A DNA stretch of 22,564 bases from SM23-32 sp964434535 (GCA_964434535.1 CAYSWA010000036.1:1-22564); one strand, 5' to 3'. Shown: positions 1 to 5,623, numbered from the stretch's first letter. Made by a program: numbers and translations. The notes: generated from the sequence alone by a model not told the origin.

Positions 1-2
1 CG

Positions 3-605
3 TTCCTCAAGGTCCCCGAGGGCATGGGCGCCCGGGCGGCCCGGAAGATCGACCAGCTCTTCTTCGAGCGGCTGCTCTCCAACCCGAACAGCCTGTTCTC
101 GACCGGGAACGGCAACTACAAGGACGGGGCGGACACGGCGCTCGCCATCGACAGCCTCGCCGAGGCGGTCCAGATGTTCATGGACCAGAAGGACGCCGAC
201 GGGCAATCGATCAACATCAGCCCGAAGTTCCTGCTGGTGCCGACGGCGCTGAAGATGACCGCGCGGGAGCTGCTCAACTCCACCATGCTCATCGCGGTGG
301 GGTCGACCGACAAGGAGCGCATCCCGACCTACAACGCCATCGCCGACGAGGACCTGATGCTGGTGGTGAGCCCGTATCTCTCCAACAGCAACTACACCGG
401 CGCGTCGAGCCTGGCGTGGTACCTGTTCGGAGACCCGGCGGTGGTCGACACGTTCGAGGTCGGCTACCTGAAAGGGCGGCGCACGCCGACCGTCGAGAAA
501 GGCGAGACCGACTTCAACACGCTCGGAATTCAGTTCCGGGTGTACTACGACCTCGGCGTCCGCGAGCAGGACCACCGGGGCATGTGCAAGTTCGCCGGCG
601 AGTAA
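3..605 (+). CDS. Phage major capsid protein, C-terminal part (partial at window edge)
   Basis: The reading frame is open from base 3, so the gene starts outside the window and only about 200 C-terminal residues are visible. I recognise the protein as the major head subunit type found in Mu-like prophages, where it often follows or is fused to a prohead protease. Supporting stretches are the SNPNSLFSTGNGNYKDG segment, the PKFLLVPTAL segment and the C-terminal GIQFRVYYDLGVREQDHRG, which resemble the HK97-fold capsid body and its conserved end. It would form the capsid shell. A capsid decoration-type gene follows 38 bases downstream, which is the usual head-module order. The first internal Met is at base 24, but it is preceded by in-frame coding sequence (FLKVPEG), so it is not the natural start. 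Family assignment is from memory of the sequence type. Confidence 0.75.
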   Translation, partial: FLKVPEGMGARAARKIDQLFFERLLSNPNSLFSTGNGNYKDGADTALAIDSLAEAVQMFMDQKDADGQSINISPKFLLVPTALKMTARELLNSTMLIAVGSTDKERIPTYNAIADEDLMLVVSPYLSNSNYTGASSLAWYLFGDPAVVDTFEVGYLKGRRTPTVEKGETDFNTLGIQFRVYYDLGVREQDHRGMCKFAGE

Positions 606-643
606 GAACAGAGTCTGAAACCCGAGTAACGGAGGACTGACAG

Positions 644-985
644 ATGGCAACCACGAAGTTCGTGCAGGAAGGCAACGCGATTGACTACACGCCGAGCTCC
701 GACGTCTCGGCCGGCGACGTGGTGGTCCAGGGCGAGCTGGTCGGCGTGGCGAAGCTCGACATCGCCGCGAATACCCTCGGCGCCCTGGCCGTGACCGGCG
801 TCTTCGACTTCCCGAAGACGACCGGGGTGGACACCGGCATCGCGGCCGGCGCCAACGTCTACTGGGACGTGGCCGACGGCGTGGCCAAGACCGATGACGA
901 GACCGCGGAGAATAAGCTCATCGGGAAGACCGTGGCGGCCGCCGGCGACGACGACGCGACCGTAAGGGTGCGGATGAGCCAGTGA
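644..985 (+). CDS. DUF2190-type phage capsid decoration (cement) protein
   Basis: This 113-residue protein has the typical DUF2190 pattern. It starts with a variant of the ATxFVQEGxxIDYTP motif, continues with SAGDVVVQGELVGVAKLDI and GVFDFPKT, and ends with KLIGKTVAAAGDDDATVRVR. DUF2190 proteins are small, beta-rich phage head proteins, thought to decorate or stabilise the capsid surface. The length matches the family, so the gene looks intact. A GGAGG ribosome binding site lies 8 bases before the ATG. It sits directly behind the capsid gene on the same strand, which supports the role. The decoration function is inferred from family knowledge and position. Confidence 0.85.
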   Translation: MATTKFVQEGNAIDYTPSSDVSAGDVVVQGELVGVAKLDIAANTLGALAVTGVFDFPKTTGVDTGIAAGANVYWDVADGVAKTDDETAENKLIGKTVAAAGDDDATVRVRMSQ

Positions 986-989
986 GAAC

Positions 990-1085
990 GGCAGGCTTGA
1001 GGCTGGAGACCGCAGACTGCAGGTACGGCAACGACATGGCACCGGGTCGTACCTGCAGCCTACAGCCTGAAGCCTTCAGCCTGAG
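990..1085. repeat. Large imperfect inverted repeat between two phage genes
   Basis: The 118-base gap between the DUF2190 gene and the next gene is almost filled by a palindromic element. The core is a perfect 11-base pair, CTGCAGGTACG at 1017-1027 with CGTACCTGCAG at 1048-1058. It is flanked outward by imperfect arms rich in GGCTTGAGGCTG and its complement (AGCCTGAAGCCTTCAGCCTG). There is no T-run after it, so it does not look like an intrinsic terminator. The sequence resembles dispersed REP-like repeats I have seen in GC-rich genomes, but copy number cannot be judged here. Confidence 0.65.
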
Positions 1086-1103
1086 GAACCGGAGGTTCCG
1101 ACA

Positions 1104-1484
1104 GTGAGCGATCTCCTCCAGGAAGGGCTCGATTGGCTGGAGGAGCAGCGCCGGGAGCACCTCTCCCGCGAGGTGCTCTACCGGCGCGGGGCCACCGAAG
1201 CGACCGTCCCGGCCACCGTGGCCGCCACCCGGTTCGAGGTGGACGACGGCACCGGCATGATCCTGGAGCAGGAGATGCGGGATTACCTGGTCGCGACGGC
1301 CGACCTTGTGCTCGGCGGCAAAAACGTCCTGCCCGAGCGGGGGGACGAGATCGTCGAGACGCGGGGCGGCACGGCCCACGTCTACGAGGTCATGGACCTC
1401 GGTCCGGAGCGCCACTACCGCTTCTGCGACCCGGACCGCACGACGCTGCGCATACACACGAAGCTGGTCCGCCATAGCCCGTAG
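1104..1484 (+). CDS. Small phage head-tail type protein
   Basis: A 126-residue protein starts at a GTG with a GGAGG site 8 bases upstream. It begins with an amphipathic helix rich in Glu and Arg (LLQEGLDWLEEQRREHLSRE), followed by a predicted beta-rich body. It ends with the conserved-looking DRTTLRIHTKLV tail. I recall similar small proteins between capsid and tail genes of prophages in Planctomycetes-like genomes, where they are usually left as hypothetical or called head-tail joining. The size and place, between the capsid genes and the presumed tail genes, fit a head-completion or connector protein. That role is inferred and not shown by a motif. A short palindrome (GGAACC-GGA-GGTTCC) overlaps the ribosome binding site. 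Confidence 0.7.
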   Translation: MSDLLQEGLDWLEEQRREHLSREVLYRRGATEATVPATVAATRFEVDDGTGMILEQEMRDYLVATADLVLGGKNVLPERGDEIVETRGGTAHVYEVMDLGPERHYRFCDPDRTTLRIHTKLVRHSP

Positions 1485-1518
1485 GGCGACGGCGGACACT
1501 GGGAACGGAGGACGCCTG

Positions 1519-1758
1519 ATGGGCGCCGAGAGCATCCACGTCGAGGAGAAGAACGGCAGCAGCGCAACGTGTCGCTACCACACCGCGCACGAGGCGACGC
1601 TGCACGACCACGGGCGCCGTCTCGACCGGCTCGAGGAGCTGGTGGAGCGCATCATGGCCCGTCCCCCGGTCTGGGTGACGGCCGTCATCTCGATCTTGAC
1701 GGCGCTGCTCGGCGTCGCCGGCACGATGGCCGCGCGGCTCATAGCGGGAGGCGCCTGA
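1519..1758 (+). CDS. Small phage membrane protein, XhlA/holin-like layout
   Basis: I chose the ATG at 1519 because a GGAGG sits about 6 bases upstream and the coding pattern begins there. A longer in-frame ORF upstream is only the shadow of the previous gene. The 79-residue product has a polar N-terminus, then a Leu/Glu/Arg-rich amphipathic helix near residues 33-47 (RRLDRLEELVERIMA). A single hydrophobic segment covers about residues 51-76. This helix-plus-C-terminal-membrane-segment layout is like haemolysin XhlA-type or other small phage lysis-associated membrane proteins. No catalytic motif is visible, and XhlA-like is a comparison of architecture only. It ends 1 base before the next gene, within the phage module. 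Confidence 0.6.
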   Translation: MGAESIHVEEKNGSSATCRYHTAHEATLHDHGRRLDRLEELVERIMARPPVWVTAVISILTALLGVAGTMAARLIAGGA

Positions 1759-1759
1759 G

Positions 1760-2188
1760 ATGGCACTGATCATCGACATCGCGGACGCGGTGGTGGCCGA
1801 ACTGAACGCGACTGGTTTCAGCATGCCCTTCACCGCGACGCGCGCCTACGTGCCCCGTTTCGACCTCGACGAGATGGGTACGCTCCGGGTGACCGTCGTG
1901 CCGAAGGAAATCGAGATCAGCACGGCGAGCCGCTCTGGCCACCAGCACGACTACCGCGTTGACATCGGCGTGCAGAGGAAGTTCGAGGAGGAGGGCCCGA
2001 CAGAGCTCGATCCCCTGATGAACCTGGTGGAGGAGATCGCCGACCACTTCCGCGGCGCCGCCCTGGAAACCGACCCGGAGGCGTCCTGCATCGGCGTTGA
2101 GAACGGCCCGATCTACGCACAGGAGCACATGAAGGAAATGCGTCAGTTCACCTCGATTCTGACCTTTACCTGGCGAGTCTGGCGGTAG
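1760..2188 (+). CDS. Phage structural protein of unknown role (probable neck/tail completion)
   Basis: This 142-residue protein starts MALIIDIADAVVAELNATGF, then has YVPRFDLDEMGTLRVTVVPK, and ends LTFTWRVWR. An acidic PLMNLVEEIADHF helix lies in the middle. A GGGAGG site lies about 9 bases before the ATG. I recall close relatives next to the preceding small genes in prophages of uncultured bacteria, without an established function. The size and its place between head-joining genes and the start of another small gene suggest a neck or tail-terminator protein. That is an inference from gene order. No membrane segment or signal peptide is seen. Confidence 0.65.
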   Translation: MALIIDIADAVVAELNATGFSMPFTATRAYVPRFDLDEMGTLRVTVVPKEIEISTASRSGHQHDYRVDIGVQRKFEEEGPTELDPLMNLVEEIADHFRGAALETDPEASCIGVENGPIYAQEHMKEMRQFTSILTFTWRVWR

Positions 2189-2223
2189 CCCTTCGTAGTC
2201 TTGACGGAGTAGGGAGGTAGGCC

Positions 2224-2286
2224 GTGCTTAACGTGGGCATGCGCATGGCAAAACGCAGCTTCTTCGACGCGGAGGTGGTGCGCCGG
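2224..2286 (+). pseudogene. 5' fragment of a phage gene, cut off by a junction
   Basis: A strong ribosome binding site (GGGAGG, about 6 bases upstream) precedes a GTG start reading MLNVGMRMAKRSFFDAEVV. That opening resembles small phage proteins I have seen directly after the preceding gene type, which continue with an Ala/Val-Arg-rich helix. Here the similarity ends after about 20 codons. The same frame stays open for 367 codons, but from about base 2326 it runs antisense through the radical SAM gene, so the long ORF is not a real protein. I read this as a truncated gene at a recombination, prophage-decay or assembly junction. The exact break lies somewhere in 2283-2325. Confidence 0.5.
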
Positions 2287-2325
2287 GGGCGCAGGACAGC
2301 GGGAAGGCCGTGGGCCGCCGTGCCG

Positions 2326-3666
2326 TCAGGGCGCGCCAATGCCGAATGTGAGTTCCGTGCCGTCTTCCCAGTCGTCCCACAGGTAGTCGTCCTGCCGGCC
2401 GTCCGCTATGAGGCGCAGCGCGCAGCGCACCTGCTCCTCGTAGAACTCGCAGAACGCCCCGCGCTGCTGCATCCCGCCGTTCATCTCGTGGGCTTCCGCC
2501 GGACAGGGCGATCCGCAGAAATGCCGGATGGCGCAGCGGTCGCAGTGCTCGATATCTTCCACGCGGCGACCGGTGACCGCCCGGAAAGCTTCGGCGTCCA
2601 GGACATTTTCGACCTCGTCCTCGAAAAGGTTGCCGCCCCGGAACTCCTCCAGGCCGATGAACTCGCTGCAGGGGAACATGTCGCCGTTGGGGGCGAGGGC
2701 GAAGAAACACCGTCCGCCGCCGCAGGGCGATATATCGCACATGAGGCGGCGAGCCAGGGGGGCCATGACGGCCAGCAGGATGTTGGCGAAGTTGCCCACG
2801 ATGAGCTTGCGGCCGGTCTCCTCGTACAGCTCGTGGGTGTGTTCCAGCGCGCGCAGGAAATGCTCGGCGGCCGTTGCATCGTCGGGCTTGATCTCGCGGG
2901 CCGGGGGCAGCGTGCAGCGCAGGATGTTCATCAGGCAGGTGGGCACCCGGCGGCTGTGCAGCAGGTCCACGAGCTGCACCAGGGAGTCCATGTTCTCGCT
3001 GGTGACGGTGCAGATCACGCTCCAGGCCGCGTAGTCCTGCAGCGCCTCCATCGCGTCCATGACCTTGCCGTAGACCCCCGCGCCCGTCCAGTCCTTGCGG
3101 GTGCGGTCGGTCACCTCGGGCTCGGCGGCGTCGAGGCTGATGCCGATACTGACGTCGCGGGACGTCAGAAACTCCACCGCCTCGCGGTCCAGCAGCGTCG
3201 CGTTGGTCTGGACGCCGAAGCGGAAGTAGTCGTGGAACTGCTCGATGCCCGCGAAGACGGCGTCCCGGTTAAGCAGGGGCTCGGCGCCGTGGAAGACGAT
3301 CTGGGGGCGGGTGCCCTCCGGCAGTGATTCCGTGAAGTAGGCCTTCAGGCGCCTCAGGGCGTGCTGCAGCTTCTCCGGCTCCATGTGCTCCCCGCCGCTG
3401 CGCATGTCCTCAGGTATGTAGCAGTAGGTGCAGTTCAGGTTGCAGCGTTCGGTGGGGTTGAAGTAGACCGCCGATGGGCTGAGCCCGAAGCGCAGGGACT
3501 CCATCTCCTCGGCGAACCGGTGGGCCTTCTGCCGGTAGCCCTCCAGCAGTTCGCCGCCGGCCAGGACCTCTCCCAGCTTCTCACGCCGCACCAGCGACCA
3601 GAAGGCGGTATCGGGGGCGATGAGGGCGCAGTAGTCCGGATGGCCGATGTCTATGGGCTGAAGCAT
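2326..3666 (-). CDS. cbpB: SPASM-domain radical SAM peptide maturase (CbpB-like)
   Basis: The enzyme would use a [4Fe-4S] cluster and S-adenosylmethionine to make a radical modification on the peptide encoded just upstream. Residues 75-83 read CNLNCTYCY, the CX3CX2C cluster motif. A GGAEPL-like motif is represented by FHGAEPLLN. The C-terminal SPASM region holds CX2CX5CX3C (CDRCAIRHFCGSPC) plus further cysteines (CGGGRC, PCSEF, AFCEF) for auxiliary clusters. The 446 residues are typical of peptide-modifying SPASM enzymes. I recall the family name CbpB, paired with a CbpA peptide. I chose the ATG at 3666 (MLQPIDIGHP) because a perfect 11-bp hairpin lies just upstream. An in-frame ATG at 3747 overlaps the peptide stop as ATGA and would add 27 low-complexity residues. 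It is in the transcript controlled by the minus-strand riboswitch. No transporter or protease gene is adjacent. Confidence 0.88.
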   Translation of the reverse strand: MLQPIDIGHPDYCALIAPDTAFWSLVRREKLGEVLAGGELLEGYRQKAHRFAEEMESLRFGLSPSAVYFNPTERCNLNCTYCYIPEDMRSGGEHMEPEKLQHALRRLKAYFTESLPEGTRPQIVFHGAEPLLNRDAVFAGIEQFHDYFRFGVQTNATLLDREAVEFLTSRDVSIGISLDAAEPEVTDRTRKDWTGAGVYGKVMDAMEALQDYAAWSVICTVTSENMDSLVQLVDLLHSRRVPTCLMNILRCTLPPAREIKPDDATAAEHFLRALEHTHELYEETGRKLIVGNFANILLAVMAPLARRLMCDISPCGGGRCFFALAPNGDMFPCSEFIGLEEFRGGNLFEDEVENVLDAEAFRAVTGRRVEDIEHCDRCAIRHFCGSPCPAEAHEMNGGMQQRGAFCEFYEEQVRCALRLIADGRQDDYLWDDWEDGTELTFGIGAP

Positions 3667-3687
3667 CGGCCCGTTTCCTGAGTTGAC

Positions 3688-3714
3688 GAAGCGGCCCCGG
3701 GAAGGGGCCGCTTC
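3688..3714 (-). promoter_or_regulatory. Intercistronic stem-loop between peptide gene and maturase gene
   Basis: A perfect 11-bp inverted repeat (GAAGCGGCCCC with GGGGCCGCTTC, 5-base loop) lies between the peptide stop codon and the maturase ATG at 3666. No U-run follows on the minus-strand transcript, so it is not a standard intrinsic terminator. Stem-loops after short precursor-peptide genes commonly stabilise the peptide mRNA or reduce downstream expression, and I infer that use here. Confidence 0.55.
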
Positions 3715-3743
3715 CTCGCCTGAAAAGGTGGCAGAGTCCCGCG

Positions 3744-3851
3744 TCATTTCTTCTTCCCGTCCGTTAGGATGTAATGCGAGAGACCCGTGCCGTCTGCCTT
3801 GCAGCTCCTGCGGAAGGCGATCACGTCCTTCTTGGGCTTTGCGCTTTTCAT
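3744..3851 (-). CDS. cbpA: Precursor peptide of a radical SAM modification system (CbpA-like)
   Basis: A 35-residue basic peptide opens MKSAKPKKDVIAFRRSC, continues KADGTGLSHYILTDG and ends KKK. An AAGGAGG ribosome binding site lies 6 bases before the ATG, one of the strongest in the window. This picks the start and rules out the longer in-frame ORF from 3938, which would begin inside the terminator stem. Likely modification sites are the single Cys17, His26, Tyr27 and the Gly/Thr/Ser cluster at 21-25. I recall peptides with this GTGLSHYIL core as CbpA, substrates of CbpB. No double-Gly leader, signal peptide or export gene is visible, so the product may stay in the cytoplasm. The start lies 35 bases beyond the riboswitch terminator, so the peptide should be made when B12 is low. 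The modification type and function are unknown. Confidence 0.85.
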   Translation of the reverse strand: MKSAKPKKDVIAFRRSCKADGTGLSHYILTDGKKK

Positions 3852-3885
3852 CGCGCGCCTCCTTGGGTGAAAGGAACGAGGAACG

Positions 3886-3930
3886 AAAAAAGGGCCCCGG
3901 CATACCCCGATCGGGGCCATGCCGGAACCC
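3886..3930 (-). terminator. Intrinsic terminator of the minus-strand cobalamin riboswitch
   Basis: On the minus strand a long stem reads GGGTTCCGGCAT...ATGCCGGGGCCC (12 pairs with two G-U). An inner GCCCCGATCGGGG hairpin continues it, and six T residues follow. It lies between the aptamer's 3' end and cbpA, the normal place for a transcription-terminating expression platform. B12 binding should favour this stem and switch off cbpA-cbpB. Confidence 0.88.
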
Positions 3931-3956
3931 TTTGCCATCAGATTCCGTTCTCAGTC

Positions 3957-4117
3957 GGTCTCAACAGGTCTTCTGGCTTTCGGTTCGACGATTCCTGCGG
4001 GCCTTCCCGGCGAAGTGTGCCTCGCCAGTGGCCGGTGCCGCGTCGCGGACAGGAACCTCCCCGATTACAGCTGCGGGTCAGCCACGGACTCCCACCGTGT
4101 TCCGAGATGTTGAAACC
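3957..4117 (-). ncRNA. Cobalamin riboswitch upstream of cbpA-cbpB
   Basis: The minus strand shows the conserved cobalamin aptamer order. A closing stem GGTTTCAAC pairs with GTTGAGACC (9 pairs, one G-U). Then come the ACACGGTGGGAGTCCGTGG hairpin, CCGCAGCTGTAATCGGGGA, a GCCACTGG/CCGGGAAGGC arm, and the 3' signature AAGCCAGAAGACCTG. The closing stem begins right where the minus-strand promoter predicts the transcript start. An intrinsic terminator follows 27 bases beyond the aptamer. Adenosylcobalamin or another cobalamin form should bind and repress the peptide cassette. The sub-class cannot be fixed by eye. Confidence 0.92.
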
Positions 4118-4123
4118 GCGCAT

Positions 4124-4152
4124 AGGGTAGCAGGAAGGCCGGGCCGAGTCAA
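4124..4152 (-). promoter_or_regulatory. Sigma70-type promoter for the riboswitch-cbpA-cbpB transcript
   Basis: On the minus strand TTGACT (4152-4147) and TACCCT (4129-4124) are separated by exactly 17 bases. The predicted start is about base 4117, which coincides with the first base of the aptamer closing stem. The -10 box matches the consensus at only three of six positions, including the important T-A and final T. Confidence 0.6.
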
Positions 4153-4211
4153 CCCCCAACGGCTTTCGCCGCGCGAGGAGAACCGGAAACTGCGGGCCAC
4201 GACCTTGACAT

Positions 4212-4374
4212 CTTTCAATACCCTCGTTATCATCTGTGGAAGATGGGAAGCTGGTGTGACTCCAGCGCGGCCCCGCCACTGTAACCGGGGACGAACGCCA
4301 CACAGAAGGCCACTGGCAAGCGCCGGGAAGGCCGTGGCAAGTAGACCGATCCGGAAGCCAGAATACCTGAAAAG
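4212..4374 (+). ncRNA. Cobalamin riboswitch upstream of the cob/cbi operon
   Basis: Conserved cobalamin aptamer elements follow in order. A small hairpin CATCT-GTGGA-AGATG (4231-4245) leads into GGGAA, then the CTGGTGTGACTCCAG hairpin and CCGCCACTGTAACCGGGGA. Next come a GCCACTGG/CGCCGGGAAGGCC arm and the 3' signature AAGCCAGAATACCTG. A weak closing stem, CTTTCA with TGAAAAG, sets the ends. A perfect terminator hairpin follows 50 bases later and ends 12 bases before cobC. The switch should reduce transcription of the whole biosynthesis operon when B12 is plentiful, which is ordinary feedback for this pathway. It lies head-to-head with the minus-strand copy, only 94 bases apart. Confidence 0.95.
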
Positions 4375-4423
4375 CGCTCACGCGCACCTCCGAGGGGAGG
4401 CCTTTGCAGACGACATGCAACGA

Positions 4424-4458
4424 GGGTCCGTCCTCAGCCGGAGGACGGACCCTTTTTT
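4424..4458 (+). terminator. Intrinsic terminator of the plus-strand cobalamin riboswitch
   Basis: A perfect 12-bp stem (GGGTCCGTCCTC with GAGGACGGACCC, loop AGCCG) is followed by six T residues. It lies between the aptamer and cobC, so it acts as the OFF structure of the riboswitch. The 5' foot of the stem is complementary to the 5' end of the leader (4220-4228), giving a candidate antiterminator. Confidence 0.92.
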
Positions 4459-4470
4459 GTTGGACCGACA

Positions 4471-5082
4471 ATGGTACGGCGTATCCTTCTCGTGCGACAT
4501 GCGACGGCTGATGAGTCGCCGGCGCCCCGCTACATCGGGAGCACGGATCTCGTTCTCACCGATAAGGGAGTGCGCCAGGCGGATGCACTGCGGGATGCGC
4601 TGCCGAAAAGGCGGCCGCAACGCTGCCGCTGCAGCCCGCTGCACAGGGCCACGGAGACGGCTCGGCGAGCGGTCGAGCCGCTGGGGTTGCCCGTCGAGAC
4701 GGAACCCCGCCTGCGGGAGATAGATTTCGGGCGTTGGGAGGGCATTACGTTCCCGCAGATACGGGAAGCGGAGCCCGAGATGGTGGACCAGTGGGCGGCC
4801 AATCGCGACGACTTCTGCTTTCCGGGCGGGGAGAGCATTTCGGCCTTCCACGGGCGAATCGAGTCGGTGAGGCAGAGCCTGCTCGGCGAGGGCTCTGAGA
4901 GGATGCTGCTCGTCGCCCATGGCGGGGTCATTCGGGCGCTGGTCTGTTCGCTGCTGGGATGGCCGTTGCGCCAGAGGCTGGCCTTCCGCATCGATCCGGC
5001 CTCGATCTCCGCAGTCGACGTGCTGGACGGCAGGGGCGTGCTGGTCGAGCTCAACAACACGAGCCATCTGGAGGGGCTCTGA
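4471..5082 (+). CDS. cobC: Alpha-ribazole phosphatase (histidine phosphatase family)
   Basis: CobC removes the 5'-phosphate from alpha-ribazole phosphate, or from cobalamin phosphate, in lower-loop assembly. The 203-residue protein has the phosphoglycerate-mutase-type RH motif LLVRHATADE with catalytic His10. It also has CSPLHRATETA with Arg59, the acid-side motif REIDFGRWEG and the second catalytic His in VAHGG (His150). The length suits CobC. It is the first gene after the riboswitch terminator. The ribosome binding site is weak (TTGGAC before the ATG), so initiation may depend on the leader RNA structure. Other histidine phosphatases share these motifs, so the CobC call rests on the REIDFGxWEG motif and on cobU following one base after its stop codon. 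Confidence 0.92.
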   Translation: MVRRILLVRHATADESPAPRYIGSTDLVLTDKGVRQADALRDALPKRRPQRCRCSPLHRATETARRAVEPLGLPVETEPRLREIDFGRWEGITFPQIREAEPEMVDQWAANRDDFCFPGGESISAFHGRIESVRQSLLGEGSERMLLVAHGGVIRALVCSLLGWPLRQRLAFRIDPASISAVDVLDGRGVLVELNNTSHLEGL

Positions 5083-5083
5083 G

Positions 5084-5623
5084 ATGGGGCGAATCCATCT
5101 TGTGACCGGCGGCTGCCGCAGCGGCAAGAGTGCCCAGGCGCTGTCGCTTGCCGAGCGCCTGTCGGAGAGCCGCACCTTCCTCGCTACCTGCCCCGTGAAG
5201 GACGAGGAGATGGCCGAGCGGGTCCGCCTTCACCGCCGGGCGCGCCGAGACCGCGGCTGGCAGACCGTCGAGGAGCCGCTGGCGCTCGAAGATGCGATCC
5301 GGGGCGGCGACAAAGCCGGCGTCGTGCTCGTCGACTGCCTGAGCCTGTGGGTGAGCAACATGATGCTGGCGGAGGGGGATGCGATCGACGAAAGCGTCGT
5401 TGCGCAGCGCTGCGGGCGCGTCCTGCAGGCGTGCCGGAGCCGGGAGGGCAGCGTTGTGTTCGTCTCCAACGAGGTGGGCATGGGCGTGGTACCGCCGAGC
5501 GAGCTGGGCAGGCGCTACCGGGACCTGCTGGGGCGGTGCAACCAGGTGATGGCGGACGGAGCGGACGCCGTGACGCTGATGGTCAGCGGGATCCAGATGC
5601 AGATCAAGGGAGCAGAGGAATGA
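5084..5623 (+). CDS. cobU: Adenosylcobinamide kinase / adenosylcobinamide-phosphate guanylyltransferase
   Basis: CobU phosphorylates adenosylcobinamide and then transfers GMP from GTP to form adenosylcobinamide-GDP. The 179-residue protein has the P-loop GGCRSGKS at residues 9-16. It also has the guanylylated histidine region RVRLHRRARRDRGWQTVEEP, where His50 corresponds to the known active-site His. The VLVDCLSLWVSN and FVSNEVGMGVVP motifs complete the family signature, and the length is normal. The ATG lies one base after the cobC stop, so the longer in-frame extension into cobC is not used. Its stop overlaps the cobT start as ATGA. The protein is cytoplasmic and feeds CobS. Confidence 0.96.
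   Translation: MGRIHLVTGGCRSGKSAQALSLAERLSESRTFLATCPVKDEEMAERVRLHRRARRDRGWQTVEEPLALEDAIRGGDKAGVVLVDCLSLWVSNMMLAEGDAIDESVVAQRCGRVLQACRSREGSVVFVSNEVGMGVVPPSELGRRYRDLLGRCNQVMADGADAVTLMVSGIQMQIKGAEE

Noticed and set aside
2224..3327. A 367-codon plus-strand ORF
   Set aside because: Beyond its first about 20 codons it is the antisense of the radical SAM gene, which has clear cluster motifs. The length is an effect of high GC content.
3744..3938. A 64-codon version of the peptide gene starting at 3938
   Set aside because: Its start lies in the terminator stem and has no good ribosome binding site, while the ATG at 3851 has AAGGAGG at ideal spacing.
4205..4233. TTGACA - 17 bases - TATCAT, an excellent sigma70-like promoter on the plus strand
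   Set aside because: It predicts a transcript start near 4240, inside the first aptamer hairpin (CATCT/AGATG). That would remove this hairpin strand and the 4220-4228 antiterminator segment. The GTTATC-type bases look like conserved aptamer sequence, so I treat the match as overlap or coincidence. A start mapped at about 4240 would revive it.
3683..4723. A 346-codon plus-strand ORF across the regulatory region
   Set aside because: It runs through both riboswitches, the divergent promoter and the start of cobC in another frame, and shows no recognisable protein motif.
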